Of a stretch of 43,407 bases of DNA, positions 23,922-33,136 are shown one piece after another. This DNA comes from JAKSCF01 sp028279945 (GTDB taxonomy: Bacteria; Bacillota; Clostridia; Peptostreptococcales; JAAYPU01): NCBI GenBank assembly GCA_028279945.1, contig JANQMT010000026.1:1-43407 (forward strand). The letters are read 5' to 3'. The notes below the pieces were generated by a model. That model worked only from the letters and a program-made list of their open reading frames with translations, had not been told where the DNA came from and did not search any database. The stretch's first letter is position 1. Each line of letters starts with the position of its first letter. The position numbers were made by a program, and so were the translations under genes.

Positions 23922-24926
23922 ATGAAAGTATTTATAAAATATTTTGTAAGAACATTTTTAGTGTTTGCATTCCTTTTAACAGGAGCAATGTTGGCATATG
24001 ACAGCATTTATGAAGCAAAACCATATCTAGGAGACAAAGAGGGCAATTCAGTTTCAGAGCATCTCCTTTCTCAGGATGAAAAAGAGATGAGTCCAATGGA
24101 TTATATGTTTCAACAGAGTAAGAGAATGAATGTTTTATTAATAGGGATGGAGGGGCCAAGAACAGATACTATCATGGTTGCCAGTTTTGATCCAAAATCA
24201 AAGAAAATAGACATTATCTCTGTACCCAGAGATACTTACTATGAAAGAAATAAGCATCATAGTGCAGGCAAGAAAAAAATAAATGCTGTATATTATGATG
24301 ATGGGATTGAAGGCATTCAATCAGCAGTTAGTGACATACTTTCAGGTATGCCTATAGAATACTACATAAAGGTTAAGTACGATGGTGTTGAGAAGGTTGT
24401 TGACTCATTAGGCGGAGTTCCAGTATATGTCCCTATGGATATGGATTATGATGATGAATACGATTCACCACCTCTTCATATCCATTTTCCAAAAGGAAGT
24501 CGGGTTTTATCGGGTGAAGAAGCCATTAAATTTTTAAGATTTAGAAAGAACAATGATGGGACAGGTTATCCGGATGGAGATATTGGAAGAATAAAAACAC
24601 AGCAAGAATTTTTAAAAGCTGCATTTAAAAAAACACTGGGATATAGACTTCCTGTGGTTGCTAATACAGTTATGAAATATATTAAAACCGATGTGCCGCT
24701 CGGTGAAGTTGCGAAAATGGCTGCATCAGCAATAGGTATGTCCTCAGAAGACATTGCCACTTATTCTGTTTTCGGAGAATCCATTTATTTATCGGGAGTA
24801 TCTTATTATGAGGCTGATAAAGAAAAAACGTTAGAGATGATAAAATCCATATATCAATCAAATGAAACAGAAGCAGCAAAAGAAGTAATAGGGTCGAGTT
24901 CATCTGATGTATCCAACAAAAATTAA
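23922..24926 (+). CDS. LytR-CpsA-Psr (LCP) family cell-envelope protein
   Basis: 334 residues. One N-terminal transmembrane segment (about residues 7-27) anchors an extracellular LCP domain (about 68-230). Signatures are MNVLLIGMEGPRTDTIMVAS, IDIISVPRDTYYE, a segment with GGVPVYVP, and LSGEEAIKFLRFRKNNDG then DIGRIKTQQEF. The conserved arginines and aspartates that bind the polyprenyl phosphate head group are present. LCP enzymes attach teichoic acids or polysaccharides to peptidoglycan. AGAAAGG lies upstream of the ATG. It is monocistronic with a terminator at 24936, and no glycan genes are next to it. Confidence 0.92.
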   Translation: MKVFIKYFVRTFLVFAFLLTGAMLAYDSIYEAKPYLGDKEGNSVSEHLLSQDEKEMSPMDYMFQQSKRMNVLLIGMEGPRTDTIMVASFDPKSKKIDIISVPRDTYYERNKHHSAGKKKINAVYYDDGIEGIQSAVSDILSGMPIEYYIKVKYDGVEKVVDSLGGVPVYVPMDMDYDDEYDSPPLHIHFPKGSRVLSGEEAIKFLRFRKNNDGTGYPDGDIGRIKTQQEFLKAAFKKTLGYRLPVVANTVMKYIKTDVPLGEVAKMAASAIGMSSEDIATYSVFGESIYLSGVSYYEADKEKTLEMIKSIYQSNETEAAKEVIGSSSSDVSNKN

Positions 24927-24935
24927 TATTAAAGA

Positions 24936-24969
24936 GGTGGAAAACCAAATCATTCCACCACTTTTTTTT
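24936..24969 (+). terminator. Terminator of the LCP gene
   Basis: GGTGGAA (24936-24942) and TTCCACC (24953-24959) form a stem followed by TTTTTTTT (24962-24969). Confidence 0.85.
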
Positions 24970-24994
24970 GCTTAACAGAAAAATCAAACTATAA

Positions 24995-25020
24995 GGGACG
25001 GTTCTTTTTGGTCCAAACAA
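24995..25020 (+). repeat. Dispersed REP-like repeat, copy 2
   Basis: GGGACGGTTCTTTTTGGTCC followed by AAACAA. It shares 18 of its first 20 bases in a row with copy 1 and its 3' part with copy 3. No gene is nearby on either side. The region 24970-25451 otherwise holds only a promoter, a Fur box and a gene scrap. Confidence 0.65.
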
Positions 25021-25139
25021 TAATAAAAGATACATATTTACTAGTAGAATAAGATACATAAAAACTTTGTAAAAACAGGAATAGTAAAAGATGTGAAAGA
25101 CTTAAAATGGAGTAGTTAGCTGATCTACAATAAAAACGA

Positions 25140-25168
25140 TTGACAAAAGCGTTTACCAGGTATACAAT
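25140..25168 (+). promoter_or_regulatory. Strong sigma-A type promoter upstream of the ABC transporter pair
   Basis: Consensus TTGACA (25140-25145) and TACAAT (25163-25168) with 17-bp spacing. Transcription would run through a small hairpin (25224-25240, CTCTAC/GTAGAG) and the Fur box before the ABC genes. Confidence 0.6.
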
Positions 25169-25260
25169 ACATTGGTGAGAGGTTATGTGAGAAATGCAAA
25201 ATTAAATATTAATAATATAATAACTCTACGCTAAGTAGAGATATTTTAAGCAAAGCCATT

Positions 25261-25279
25261 GATAATGATTATCATTATA
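25261..25279 (+). promoter_or_regulatory. Fur box
   Basis: GATAATGATTATCATTATA matches the classical 19-bp Fur consensus at all but the last base. It overlaps a TATAAT (25276-25281) and lies about 170 bp upstream of the first ABC gene, so Fur with iron would repress the transporter pair. Confidence 0.85.
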
Positions 25280-25288
25280 ATTATTCAA

Positions 25289-25384
25289 GCGGATACATCA
25301 GTACGTTTATCATATAATCTAGCATTATTTGCACGAAAATTTGAAGAAGGTGGAGAATTAGATGGGGTAATAGAAAAATCATAG
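25289..25384 (+). pseudogene. Short coding scrap, unrecognised
   Basis: A frame of 31 codons and stop reads ADTSVRLSYNLALFARKFEE and then GGELDGVIEKS. It looks like real protein text but has no start or ribosome binding site, so it is probably the tail of a lost gene between the Fur box and the ABC genes. Confidence 0.35.
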
Positions 25385-25451
25385 AATCAGAGGAATGTGT
25401 GATATTAAACTGTAATGATAGTCGTAAAACAAAAAATAAAAGGAGGATACA

Positions 25452-27185
25452 ATGAAAACAAGAAAATCTGATGTTGAAAAAATATATAAAGGTAATAAAG
25501 CAGCAAGTGTTTTGATGGCTGCAAGCATTGGAATAAAAATCGTTTCGCTGTTTATTGTTATGGGTGTAATAAGACTATATACAATGAATCAGCTTACAAA
25601 AGAAAGGGTTATATTATTTGGAATAGCTATTGTACTGTGTCAGTTATTAAAGGCCGGTTTTTATACTTTTTCTCTTCGCATAGCTCACGATGCTGCTTAT
25701 TCAAGCTTAGTTGAAATCAGACTAAATATTATAAACCATTTGAAGAAATTACCTATATCATTTTTCCTTAAAAGGAAAACAGGGGATCTTAGTAACATAA
25801 TCAATCACGATGTAGAGCAAGTAGAAGTTTATCTGGCCCATGCTTATCCGGAGATTTTGGAAACCACCTTGATTCCTTTATTAATCTTTATAGGATTGCT
25901 TTTTGTAGATTGGCGTCTTGCGTTAGCTATGATTTCTACCATTCCTATAATGATTATTTTAACCAGACTTTTTAAAAAATTCTGGGGAGAACAATTTGGA
26001 GAATATAACAAGACTATTAAGAGAATGTCAGAGGACTTAGTGGAATATGTAAGGGCCATATCGGTTATTAAGGCCTTTAGTAAAGATGAATCCAAAACCA
26101 AAAAAGTTCTAGGTGTCATGTATGACTATACTAAGTGGGTAAGGAAGATGACGTTAGGTGTCTCAATTCCTATGGGGGTAATTGCCTTATCTGTTCAAGG
26201 TGCACTTATCGTATTGGTTGTAGTAGCATCATTACTTCTTAGCAATAATGATATTACATCAAATCAATTTATTATTTCAATTATATTGGCTGGGGTATTC
26301 ATTGGTTCATTCACTAAATTATCTTCATTACAACATAGTAGGATAGTTTTTGGAAAAACCATTAATAATATTAATACTATTTTAGGTGTAGATCCACAAT
26401 TAAGAAACACCACCAATGAAGCAGTTAGTACAACGGATATAGAATTTGAGAACGTTACATTTGGTTACAATCAAGAGGAAAAGGTATTGAAAGATGTCAA
26501 TCTTTCATTTAAGAAAAACTCGGTAAATGCATTAGTAGGGTCATCGGGATCAGGAAAAAGCACCACTGCAAATCTTATTATGGGATTCTATAGTCCTCAA
26601 AAAGGGATTGTAAAAATTGGCGGCAAGAATGTTGAGAATATGGATGAAAAAGAACTGGGACAATTGGTTTCCATCGTACAGCAGGAGGTATTCTTATTCA
26701 ATATAAGCATTGAAGATAATATCAAGATTGGAAACAAAGATGCTTCAAGACAGGAAGTGATGGAAGCCGCTAAAAAAGCACAATTACACGATATGATTAT
26801 GGAATTAAATGATGGTTATGATACCTTAGTCGGCGAGGGTGGTGCAAAGTTATCAGGAGGAGAAAAACAGCGTATTTCTATAGCAAGGATGATTCTAAAG
26901 AATGCACCAATAATTATACTGGACGAATCCACGTCTGCTATAGACCCTTATAACGAATATCTCATTCAAAAGGCAATTGATAATCTGTCAGAAGATAAAA
27001 CCATAATAATGATTGCACATCACTTAAATACTATTGTCAATGCGGATCAGATTGTTGTTATGAATGACGGTAAGATCGTCGGAAAAGGAAAACATGACCA
27101 ATTAGTGGATAACTGTTATTTATATAAAGAGATGTTGGAGAATCAAAATAAGGTTGATAATTGGGAGATAAAGGAGGCTATTTAG
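25452..27185 (+). CDS. ABC exporter-fold half transporter, first subunit (iron-regulated)
   Basis: 577 residues: six membrane segments (about residues 20-300) followed by an ATPase domain. Walker A GSSGSGKST is near residue 361, signature LSGGEKQR near 467, Walker B IIILDEST near 488 and the switch histidine in MIAHHLNT. In the signature and D-loop region it is a complete active site. The next gene, 1 nt apart, encodes the partner, so they likely form a heterodimer. Despite the exporter fold, pairs of this type behind a Fur box include siderophore importers (YbtPQ/IrtAB type), which fits the Fur site at 25261. The true substrate is unknown. AAAGGAGG precedes the ATG. Confidence 0.85.
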   Translation: MKTRKSDVEKIYKGNKAASVLMAASIGIKIVSLFIVMGVIRLYTMNQLTKERVILFGIAIVLCQLLKAGFYTFSLRIAHDAAYSSLVEIRLNIINHLKKLPISFFLKRKTGDLSNIINHDVEQVEVYLAHAYPEILETTLIPLLIFIGLLFVDWRLALAMISTIPIMIILTRLFKKFWGEQFGEYNKTIKRMSEDLVEYVRAISVIKAFSKDESKTKKVLGVMYDYTKWVRKMTLGVSIPMGVIALSVQGALIVLVVVASLLLSNNDITSNQFIISIILAGVFIGSFTKLSSLQHSRIVFGKTINNINTILGVDPQLRNTTNEAVSTTDIEFENVTFGYNQEEKVLKDVNLSFKKNSVNALVGSSGSGKSTTANLIMGFYSPQKGIVKIGGKNVENMDEKELGQLVSIVQQEVFLFNISIEDNIKIGNKDASRQEVMEAAKKAQLHDMIMELNDGYDTLVGEGGAKLSGGEKQRISIARMILKNAPIIILDESTSAIDPYNEYLIQKAIDNLSEDKTIIMIAHHLNTIVNADQIVVMNDGKIVGKGKHDQLVDNCYLYKEMLENQNKVDNWEIKEAI

Positions 27186-27186
27186 A

Positions 27187-28914
27187 ATGGATATTTTAAG
27201 ACTAATGTCTACCAAAGATAGAGTGTATCAAGGGTTCGCTGTTGCTTGCTTTGTTGTAGGTGCATTACTAAACCTAGCAATGATGGTTGTCATATTGGAT
27301 ATGTTGAATATGATCTTGGGTGATACAGGTATGTTTAATAAATTATCTTCTTATTGGATAAGTCTCATTGTAATACTTATTATTAAACAAGTAGTTAATG
27401 TGATTGCAGATTTATTAAAACACTATCTTGGTTTTAGTTTAGTAGAAAAAATAAGAAAAAAAATCACCCTGAGATTGAAAAAATTTTCATTAGGGTTTTA
27501 CACCAAAGAACGTCTAGGAGAAATTAGTACAATCATTCATAAAGATGTAGATAATATGGAATCCATAGCAGCCCATCTGTGGAGCAGGATGTTTGCTGAT
27601 TTTATTACAGCAGCTATTATTGGGGTAGGGCTCTGCATCCTTAATCTAAAGCTTGGGCTGGCAATGATATCATTCTTGCCGGTAGCAGTTTTAGTGCTTA
27701 TAAGCGGTATAAAGAAGAATGCTGCGTTGCAGAAATATATGCAGGATGATTTAGTCGATATGGTTAGCCTGTTTATAGAGTATGCAAAGGGAGTTCCTTT
27801 ATTGAAGGCATTTGTTGAAAGCAAATCTTTTGAGAACAGGCTTAAGGCAAGTGCTGCTAAATTCGGCGAGAGCAGTAAAAAAACTTCAAGATCTGTTGTA
27901 GGGTATATCGGAAGATACTTAGTATTTATGGAGCTTTGTTTTGCAGCGCTTGTGATAGTTGGGGCAACTATGTTGCTTAATAATACAATTGATTTGCATC
28001 ACTTCATTTTATTTATTATATTCTCTAAAGAATTTTACAAACCATTTGAAAATTTAGAAGGGTATTGGATCAAATATCTTGGCGCAAGAGACAGCTATAA
28101 AAGAATCATGACCATTTTAAATGCAGATATTATTAAAAATCCTGAAAAACCACAACAACCGGAGAACTTTGAAATCAACTTTGAGAACGTATCATTTTCA
28201 TATGAAGAAAATGAATTTGAGCTTAAGAATATTGATATCCAATTGAAGCATGGTAAATTAGTTGCTTTAGTTGGACCATCGGGATCAGGAAAGACAACGG
28301 TATCCAATCTGTTATTGAGATTTTATGATGTAAAGAGCGGCCGTATCAAGATAGGCGGCATTAATATAAATGATATGGATTATAATTACTTATTGCAAAA
28401 TATAAGTGTCGTAATGCAAGATGTGGTGCTGTTTGCAGATACTATTTATGAAAATATAAAGGTTGGAAATAAAGATGCTACAAAAAATGATGTCATTGAG
28501 GCTGCTAAAAATGCCATGATACATGATTTTATTATGACCCTTCCGGAGGGCTATGATACGGTTGTAGGAGAGAATGGTGCAGGGCTTTCAGGAGGACAAA
28601 AACAAAGACTTTCTATAGCCAGAGCTTTCTTAAAGAATGCTCCAATCGTAATACTGGATGAAGCCACAAGTAACGTAGACCCGATCAATGAAAGAAAAAT
28701 ACAGATAGCAATATCTAATCTGGCAAAGGGAAGAACATTGATTGTAATAGCCCATCATCTACAAACCATAAAAGGTGCGGATGAGATTCTGGTATTTGAA
28801 AAAGGCAGGATTGTTGATAGAGGCACTTATGATGAACTGATGCGTCATGATAACTTGTTTAAAACCCTGTGGAATTCTCAAAAGAAAGCAAAAGAATGGC
28901 TTTTATGCTCATAA
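27187..28914 (+). CDS. ABC exporter-fold half transporter, second subunit
   Basis: 575 residues with an N-terminal six-helix domain and an ATPase with Walker A GPSGSGKTT (about residue 363), signature LSGGQKQR (about 468), Walker B IVILDEATS (about 488) and IAHHLQT. It has the same size and layout as the preceding subunit and is translationally coupled to it (AGGAGG inside the end of the first gene). Both active sites look competent. Role as for the partner: an iron-regulated transporter, most likely of a siderophore or other metal chelate, with a drug or peptide exporter as the alternative. Confidence 0.85.
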   Translation: MDILRLMSTKDRVYQGFAVACFVVGALLNLAMMVVILDMLNMILGDTGMFNKLSSYWISLIVILIIKQVVNVIADLLKHYLGFSLVEKIRKKITLRLKKFSLGFYTKERLGEISTIIHKDVDNMESIAAHLWSRMFADFITAAIIGVGLCILNLKLGLAMISFLPVAVLVLISGIKKNAALQKYMQDDLVDMVSLFIEYAKGVPLLKAFVESKSFENRLKASAAKFGESSKKTSRSVVGYIGRYLVFMELCFAALVIVGATMLLNNTIDLHHFILFIIFSKEFYKPFENLEGYWIKYLGARDSYKRIMTILNADIIKNPEKPQQPENFEINFENVSFSYEENEFELKNIDIQLKHGKLVALVGPSGSGKTTVSNLLLRFYDVKSGRIKIGGININDMDYNYLLQNISVVMQDVVLFADTIYENIKVGNKDATKNDVIEAAKNAMIHDFIMTLPEGYDTVVGENGAGLSGGQKQRLSIARAFLKNAPIVILDEATSNVDPINERKIQIAISNLAKGRTLIVIAHHLQTIKGADEILVFEKGRIVDRGTYDELMRHDNLFKTLWNSQKKAKEWLLCS

Positions 28915-28946
28915 ATCTATAGGCTGTTGCATGAATATTAAAAGCA

Positions 28947-28984
28947 CAAAGAGTTTCCAAAACTTTTGTTTTAGAAACTCTTTG
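28947..28984. terminator. Bidirectional terminator between convergent genes
   Basis: Perfect 11-bp stem CAAAGAGTTTC / GAAACTCTTTG (28947-28957, 28974-28984) between the ABC operon and the oppositely oriented lipoprotein gene. T runs are weak on both sides. Confidence 0.7.
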
Positions 28985-29015
28985 CTATAAATATTGTAAA
29001 ATAATCAAGAATTAT

Positions 29016-29927
29016 CTATTCTTTATTCTTTCTCATGAACGGTAGTTTCTTTATTATATTTCCTCTTTTTCTAGCGATTATAACCACAATTATACCTAAG
29101 ATTAAAATGTAAGGGAGTGCATATATAATGATGACAATTGCACCTTTGATAAATTCTCCAAACATGTTCCATGAAGATTTGGTAGCTTTACCTATTTCTT
29201 GAGAGAACCCTTTGGGGACAACCGTGACCTTTTTAACTTCATAAAGATTTATAGAAATCGTAGAATAGTCTACTAGAGAATCCATTTTTCGCAAGCTGGA
29301 AGTATAGGTCTCTATTTTATATCTAATACTCTGTAACTCCTGTTCAAGGGTGATAATATCTTCCATTTTATCAGCCTTTTTTAAAAGCTCCATTATCCTA
29401 TCTTGTTGAATTTGAAGGGTTTGTAATCTTGTTTCGGTATCGATATAAGACTCAGTAACATCCTGTGCACTAGAATTACTTTGTATAATGCTTCCCCAGC
29501 TTTCTGCTGATTTTTTAATATATTCAAACTCTTTTCTTGGTATTCTAAGGATAAAGTACCCGTGTTTTGGGTCATTTTCTTCTGATCCTTTTCCTCTGAC
29601 AGAAGAATTTTCAATATACCCTTTTACCTCATTGGTTTTATTTCTGATACTTTCTACTGCTTTATCAAACGCCTCTGTCTCCACCGATATTTCTGCTGTA
29701 TAAATTATTTTCTGTGAAGTAAATTGGCTGTTTATCATATCGGCACCATTCAAAATAGCTTCTTCAGGAGAAGAATCTTCTTCACTCTTTTCGTTATATC
29801 CTACCGCTGCAAAATCCTGAGATTTATTATGCGATGGACTTTCAGCTCTTTCACTGCTTCCACAACCATATAGAAATATGAGTGTTAACATAGATAATAT
29901 TAAAACTATTTTCTTTTTGATTCCCAT
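29016..29927 (-). CDS. DUF4349 domain lipoprotein
   Basis: 303 residues. The N-terminal signal peptide ends in a lipobox, LYGC, with the cysteine at residue 22. The domain core includes IIYTAEISVETEAFDKAVES and ILRIPRKEFEYI, then a coiled coil (ITLEQELQSIRYKIETY). A C-terminal membrane helix (IIIYALPYILILGIIVVII) and a basic tail close the protein. DUF4349 proteins are surface-exposed and of unknown function. The ATG at 29927 is chosen because GGAGG lies 8 nt before it; an ATG at 29948 would put the signal peptide behind seven extra residues. It is the only gene on this strand until 38.7 kb. Confidence 0.85.
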   Translation of the reverse strand: MGIKKKIVLILSMLTLIFLYGCGSSERAESPSHNKSQDFAAVGYNEKSEEDSSPEEAILNGADMINSQFTSQKIIYTAEISVETEAFDKAVESIRNKTNEVKGYIENSSVRGKGSEENDPKHGYFILRIPRKEFEYIKKSAESWGSIIQSNSSAQDVTESYIDTETRLQTLQIQQDRIMELLKKADKMEDIITLEQELQSIRYKIETYTSSLRKMDSLVDYSTISINLYEVKKVTVVPKGFSQEIGKATKSSWNMFGEFIKGAIVIIIYALPYILILGIIVVIIARKRGNIIKKLPFMRKNKE

Positions 29928-29993
29928 AGCATTTACCTCCAAAATCACTTTATAGTTTAGACTTTCTTTTATGGAAAAAGTTCCTCAAAAAAA

Positions 29994-30023
29994 GGAACGG
30001 TTTCTTTTTGGTCCAAACAATGA
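29994..30023 (+). repeat. Dispersed REP-like repeat, copy 3
   Basis: GGAACGGTTTCTTTTTGGTC followed by CAAACAATGA repeats the core of the copies at 23207 and 24995 with a one-base insertion. A preceding GTTCCT can pair with AGGAAC to give a hairpin. Confidence 0.6.
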
Positions 30024-30068
30024 ATCGTCCAATGGATTGTGGATTAAACGGGATAAAAAGGGGGGAAT

Positions 30069-30153
30069 GGGCTGGTGAATGGGATGATAATTGACCCGAT
30101 CACCTTTGTTGTATTGGAAAATTCAAATATTAGGTCTTGGCATAAAGTTTGCA
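30069..30153 (+). promoter_or_regulatory. Sigma-54 promoter and upstream activator element of iadA
   Basis: TTGGCATAAAGTTTGCA (30137-30153) has the invariant GG-N10-GC of sigma-54 promoters (GG at 30139-30140, GC at 30151-30152). Upstream, GGTGA-N2-GGG-N11-CCC-N2-TCACC (30074-30104) is a perfect interrupted palindrome. The 44 bp from 30069 match 34 positions without gaps at 35831, upstream of the symporter gene, so it is presumably the binding site of the activator at 33636. Confidence 0.85.
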
Positions 30154-30281
30154 AAATTAGATATAAACAGCGCTGTTTGAAAATTGAATAATGGAAGGGT
30201 GGTAAAAAGGCATAAAAATTTTTTTGACCAGTAGATGACTAAAATGTTAAATCAGAAAATTCAGAAAAGGAAGAGTTTTAA

Positions 30282-31454
30282 ATGTTCAAGCTTATTAAAA
30301 ATGGCAAAGTATATGGTCCTGAATTATTGGGGAAAGTGGATATTTTGATTTCTGGAAATAAAATTATAAAAATAGATGAAAAAATTGATTTTGATGATCC
30401 TATTTTTGATGTTGAAGTCATAAATGCAGAAGGAAAGATAGTAGTTCCTGGGTTTATTGACCAGCATGTGCATATTATTGGTGGAGGCGGAGAAGCAGGT
30501 TTTCATAGTCGTACACCTGAAGTTATGTTATCTAATATTGTTGGTTTTGGTATAACGACACTTGTAGGACTTCTTGGTACAGATGGGACAACCAGACATT
30601 TAGAATCTTTACTTGCCAAAGCAAGAGCTCTTGAGACAGAAGGAGTAACAACATATATTTTTATAGGTTCATATGAGCTGCCCACTCGAACGATGACCGG
30701 AAGTGTACGAAAGGACATAGTGCTGATTGATAAAGTCATTGGTGCTAAAATAGCAATATCTGATCATCGTTCATCACAACCGACAAAGCAGGAGCTAATA
30801 AAATTAGTAGAAGATATTAGAGTTGGAGGAATGTTAAGTGGTGGATTTGGTATAGTAGTTTTGCACCTGGGTGATGCAAAAGAAGGGTTAGATAAGATCA
30901 TTGAAATTGTTGATGAAATTGAAATTCCCATTAGACATTTTCTTCCGACTCATGTTAATAGAAATAGAAAAATTTTTGAGCAATCGATTCAATTTGCAAA
31001 AATGGGTGGCGTGATAGATATAACATCAGGTATAAATTCCGGTAACCTGCGTGCCGATACCATAAAACCTAGCAAAGCAGTTATGGAATGTATTGAAAAC
31101 AAAGTACCTGTTGAGAATATTACGATGAGTTCTGATGGTAATGGTAGTCTTTTAAAATATAATCCTGATAGAAGTGTCAAAGAATTAGTGGCAGCTTCCC
31201 TTAATTCTTTGCACAGTGAATTCAGAGATATGGTCATTGAAGAAGGAATTGAACTCTCTGAGGCTTTAAAGGTTATTACATCAAATGTTGCTAAATTATT
31301 ATCCATATATCCTCTTAAAGGAAGCATTAGTCTTAAAAGTGATGCAGATATTGTTATAATGGATGAGAATTTAGATATAGATATGGTTTTAGCAAAGGGC
31401 AAAAAGATGATGGAAAATGGAGAGGTAATTGTTAAAGGTACTTTTGAGCGTTAA
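30282..31454 (+). CDS. iadA: Isoaspartyl (beta-aspartyl) dipeptidase
   Basis: 390 residues, an amidohydrolase-fold M38 peptidase that cleaves beta-aspartyl (isoaspartyl) dipeptides. Metal ligands appear in GFIDQHVHIIGGGGE (about residues 58-72), and further conserved segments include TMTGSVRKDI, AISDHRSSQ, THVNRN and the catalytic aspartate in SSDGNGSL (about residue 285). The enzyme recycles damaged aspartyl peptides or dipeptides released from cyanophycin-like material. GGAAGAG is upstream of the ATG. It is the first gene of a sigma-54-controlled cluster with an antiporter, an activator and a symporter gene, which points to catabolic use of the dipeptides rather than repair alone. Confidence 0.95.
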   Translation: MFKLIKNGKVYGPELLGKVDILISGNKIIKIDEKIDFDDPIFDVEVINAEGKIVVPGFIDQHVHIIGGGGEAGFHSRTPEVMLSNIVGFGITTLVGLLGTDGTTRHLESLLAKARALETEGVTTYIFIGSYELPTRTMTGSVRKDIVLIDKVIGAKIAISDHRSSQPTKQELIKLVEDIRVGGMLSGGFGIVVLHLGDAKEGLDKIIEIVDEIEIPIRHFLPTHVNRNRKIFEQSIQFAKMGGVIDITSGINSGNLRADTIKPSKAVMECIENKVPVENITMSSDGNGSLLKYNPDRSVKELVAASLNSLHSEFRDMVIEEGIELSEALKVITSNVAKLLSIYPLKGSISLKSDADIVIMDENLDIDMVLAKGKKMMENGEVIVKGTFER

Positions 31455-31515
31455 AAAAGTACGAATTGAGTAAAATTACAAAATAAAAATATTATCTACT
31501 GGCCCCATACTTGGC

Positions 31516-31593
31516 TGCACAGAAAAACAATGCTCTATATTGTAGAGTTGTTTTCTGTGCTATCAAGGGTAAAAACCTAGAGGATAGTTTTTT
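31516..31593 (+). terminator. Tandem hairpins between iadA and the nhaC-type gene
   Basis: Hairpin 1 pairs GCACAGAAAA (31516-31525) with TTTTCTGTGC (31551-31560). Hairpin 2 pairs CTATC with GATAG and GGGT with ACC inside 31560-31587, and runs into TTTTTTT, giving a terminator. The two share the base at 31560. A 6-bp palindrome, GTGTCA-TACT-TGACAC, follows at 31647-31662. Partial read-through or conditional termination could set antiporter levels. Confidence 0.6.
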
Positions 31594-31689
31594 TAATATT
31601 AAAAAATTTAGTTATTCCTTGAAACAGAAGATTTATATTAAAAGATGTGTCATACTTGACACTATCCAAAGATATTAGGAGGTATATAC

Positions 31690-33105
31690 ATGACAAGTGG
31701 TAAGAAGAAACCAACGTTGGGGTATTCGATTTTAGTATTGGTAACACTCATAGCTTTTTTAGCCATTGGCATGGCAGGTTTTAAAATAAAATTACAAGTA
31801 ATGATGTTCCTGAGTTGGGTATTAATGGGCGCATTTGCTGTAAAATTAGGTATTTCTTATAATGAATTAGAAAATGGGGCATTTGACATGCTTAGAAAAG
31901 CGATGCAGGCTCTAGCACTTATGGCGGCTGTAGGACTATTAATTGGCAGCTGGATCGCTGCAGGGACTGTTCCAACACTAATTTATGCAGGTTTAAAAGT
32001 AATTTCACCTAAATTTTTCTTGGTTACTACTTTGATCTTTTGTTCATTTGTTTCACTTGCTACAGGTTCATCTTGGGGAACAATGGGAACAGCAGGTCTG
32101 GCTACCATGGGTATAGGTGCAGGATTAGGTATACCCGCCGGTATGACTGCCGGTGCGGTCATATCGGGAGCATATTTTGGAGATAAAATGTCACCTCTAT
32201 CGGATAGTACTAATTTAGCTGCTGCTGTCTCAGGTACAGACCTATTTACCCATATAAAACAAATGCTGTATACAACAGTCCCATCATATATTATTTCAAT
32301 GATTATTTTCCTTATACTTGGCTTTAAATATGGTGTTGATGAGATGGATTATTCTCAAGTGAGTGAGATTACAACTTCATTAAGTCAATTATTTAATATA
32401 GGCATCATTCCTTTAATACCCGCACTTATAGTTTTAGGTCTTCTTATAAAAGGTAAATCTCCGGTATTATCAATTTTAATTGGAGGCATAGCCGGAGCAG
32501 TAGTTGCTATTTTATACCAAGGCGTAGATATAAGCACTGCATTTGGAGTTTTATGGGGTGGATATCATGGCGACTTTGGTAGTGTTTTCTTAAATAAATT
32601 ATTAAATCGTGGCGGCATAACCGGTATGTTAGGTGTTGTAGCACTTATGATATTTGCTTTAGGATTAGGTGGAATGGTACGTGTTTTAGGTATAATGGAG
32701 ACAATTCTTGAAGCCATTGCAAATAAAATTAAATCTGTAAGAAGTTTAGTAGCCAGTACTTTGATAGTAAGTTATATATCAAGTATAATTAGCGGGTCAA
32801 TGGCTTTTGCCGCTGTTATGACTGCAACTTTAATGGGGCCTTTATTTGAGGAACGTAAACTTAAACCTGAAAACTTATCAAGAATAATTGAAGATGCGGG
32901 AACATTAGGGGCACCATTGATTCCATGGAGTACAAATGGTATATTTACAATGAGTATGCTTCAAGTATCTTGGGCTACGTATGTACCGTATTGTTTCTTA
33001 AACATTTTTACGCCAATATTCTCTTTAATCTATGGAATCACAGGATTTTCAATAACTAAGTATAGCGAAGAAGAAATTAAGAACATGAAAAGAATTTCTA
33101 TATAA
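31690..33105 (+). CDS. NhaC-family sodium/proton antiporter
   Basis: 471 residues with about 11-12 membrane segments. Signature stretches are SLATGSSWGTMGTAGLATMG (about residues 121-140), GAYFGDKMSPLSDSTNLAAA (about 155-175) and APLIPWSTNGIF near the C-terminus, all typical of the NhaC family. Members exchange sodium for protons, or act as malate/lactate or amino-acid linked exchangers. GGAGG lies before the ATG. Within this cluster it may recycle sodium brought in by the AGCS symporter or export a product. It may be driven by read-through from iadA. Confidence 0.88.
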   Translation: MTSGKKKPTLGYSILVLVTLIAFLAIGMAGFKIKLQVMMFLSWVLMGAFAVKLGISYNELENGAFDMLRKAMQALALMAAVGLLIGSWIAAGTVPTLIYAGLKVISPKFFLVTTLIFCSFVSLATGSSWGTMGTAGLATMGIGAGLGIPAGMTAGAVISGAYFGDKMSPLSDSTNLAAAVSGTDLFTHIKQMLYTTVPSYIISMIIFLILGFKYGVDEMDYSQVSEITTSLSQLFNIGIIPLIPALIVLGLLIKGKSPVLSILIGGIAGAVVAILYQGVDISTAFGVLWGGYHGDFGSVFLNKLLNRGGITGMLGVVALMIFALGLGGMVRVLGIMETILEAIANKIKSVRSLVASTLIVSYISSIISGSMAFAAVMTATLMGPLFEERKLKPENLSRIIEDAGTLGAPLIPWSTNGIFTMSMLQVSWATYVPYCFLNIFTPIFSLIYGITGFSITKYSEEEIKNMKRISI

Positions 33106-33136
33106 TAAAAGCGATTAAATTTTAGGAGAAATCAAA

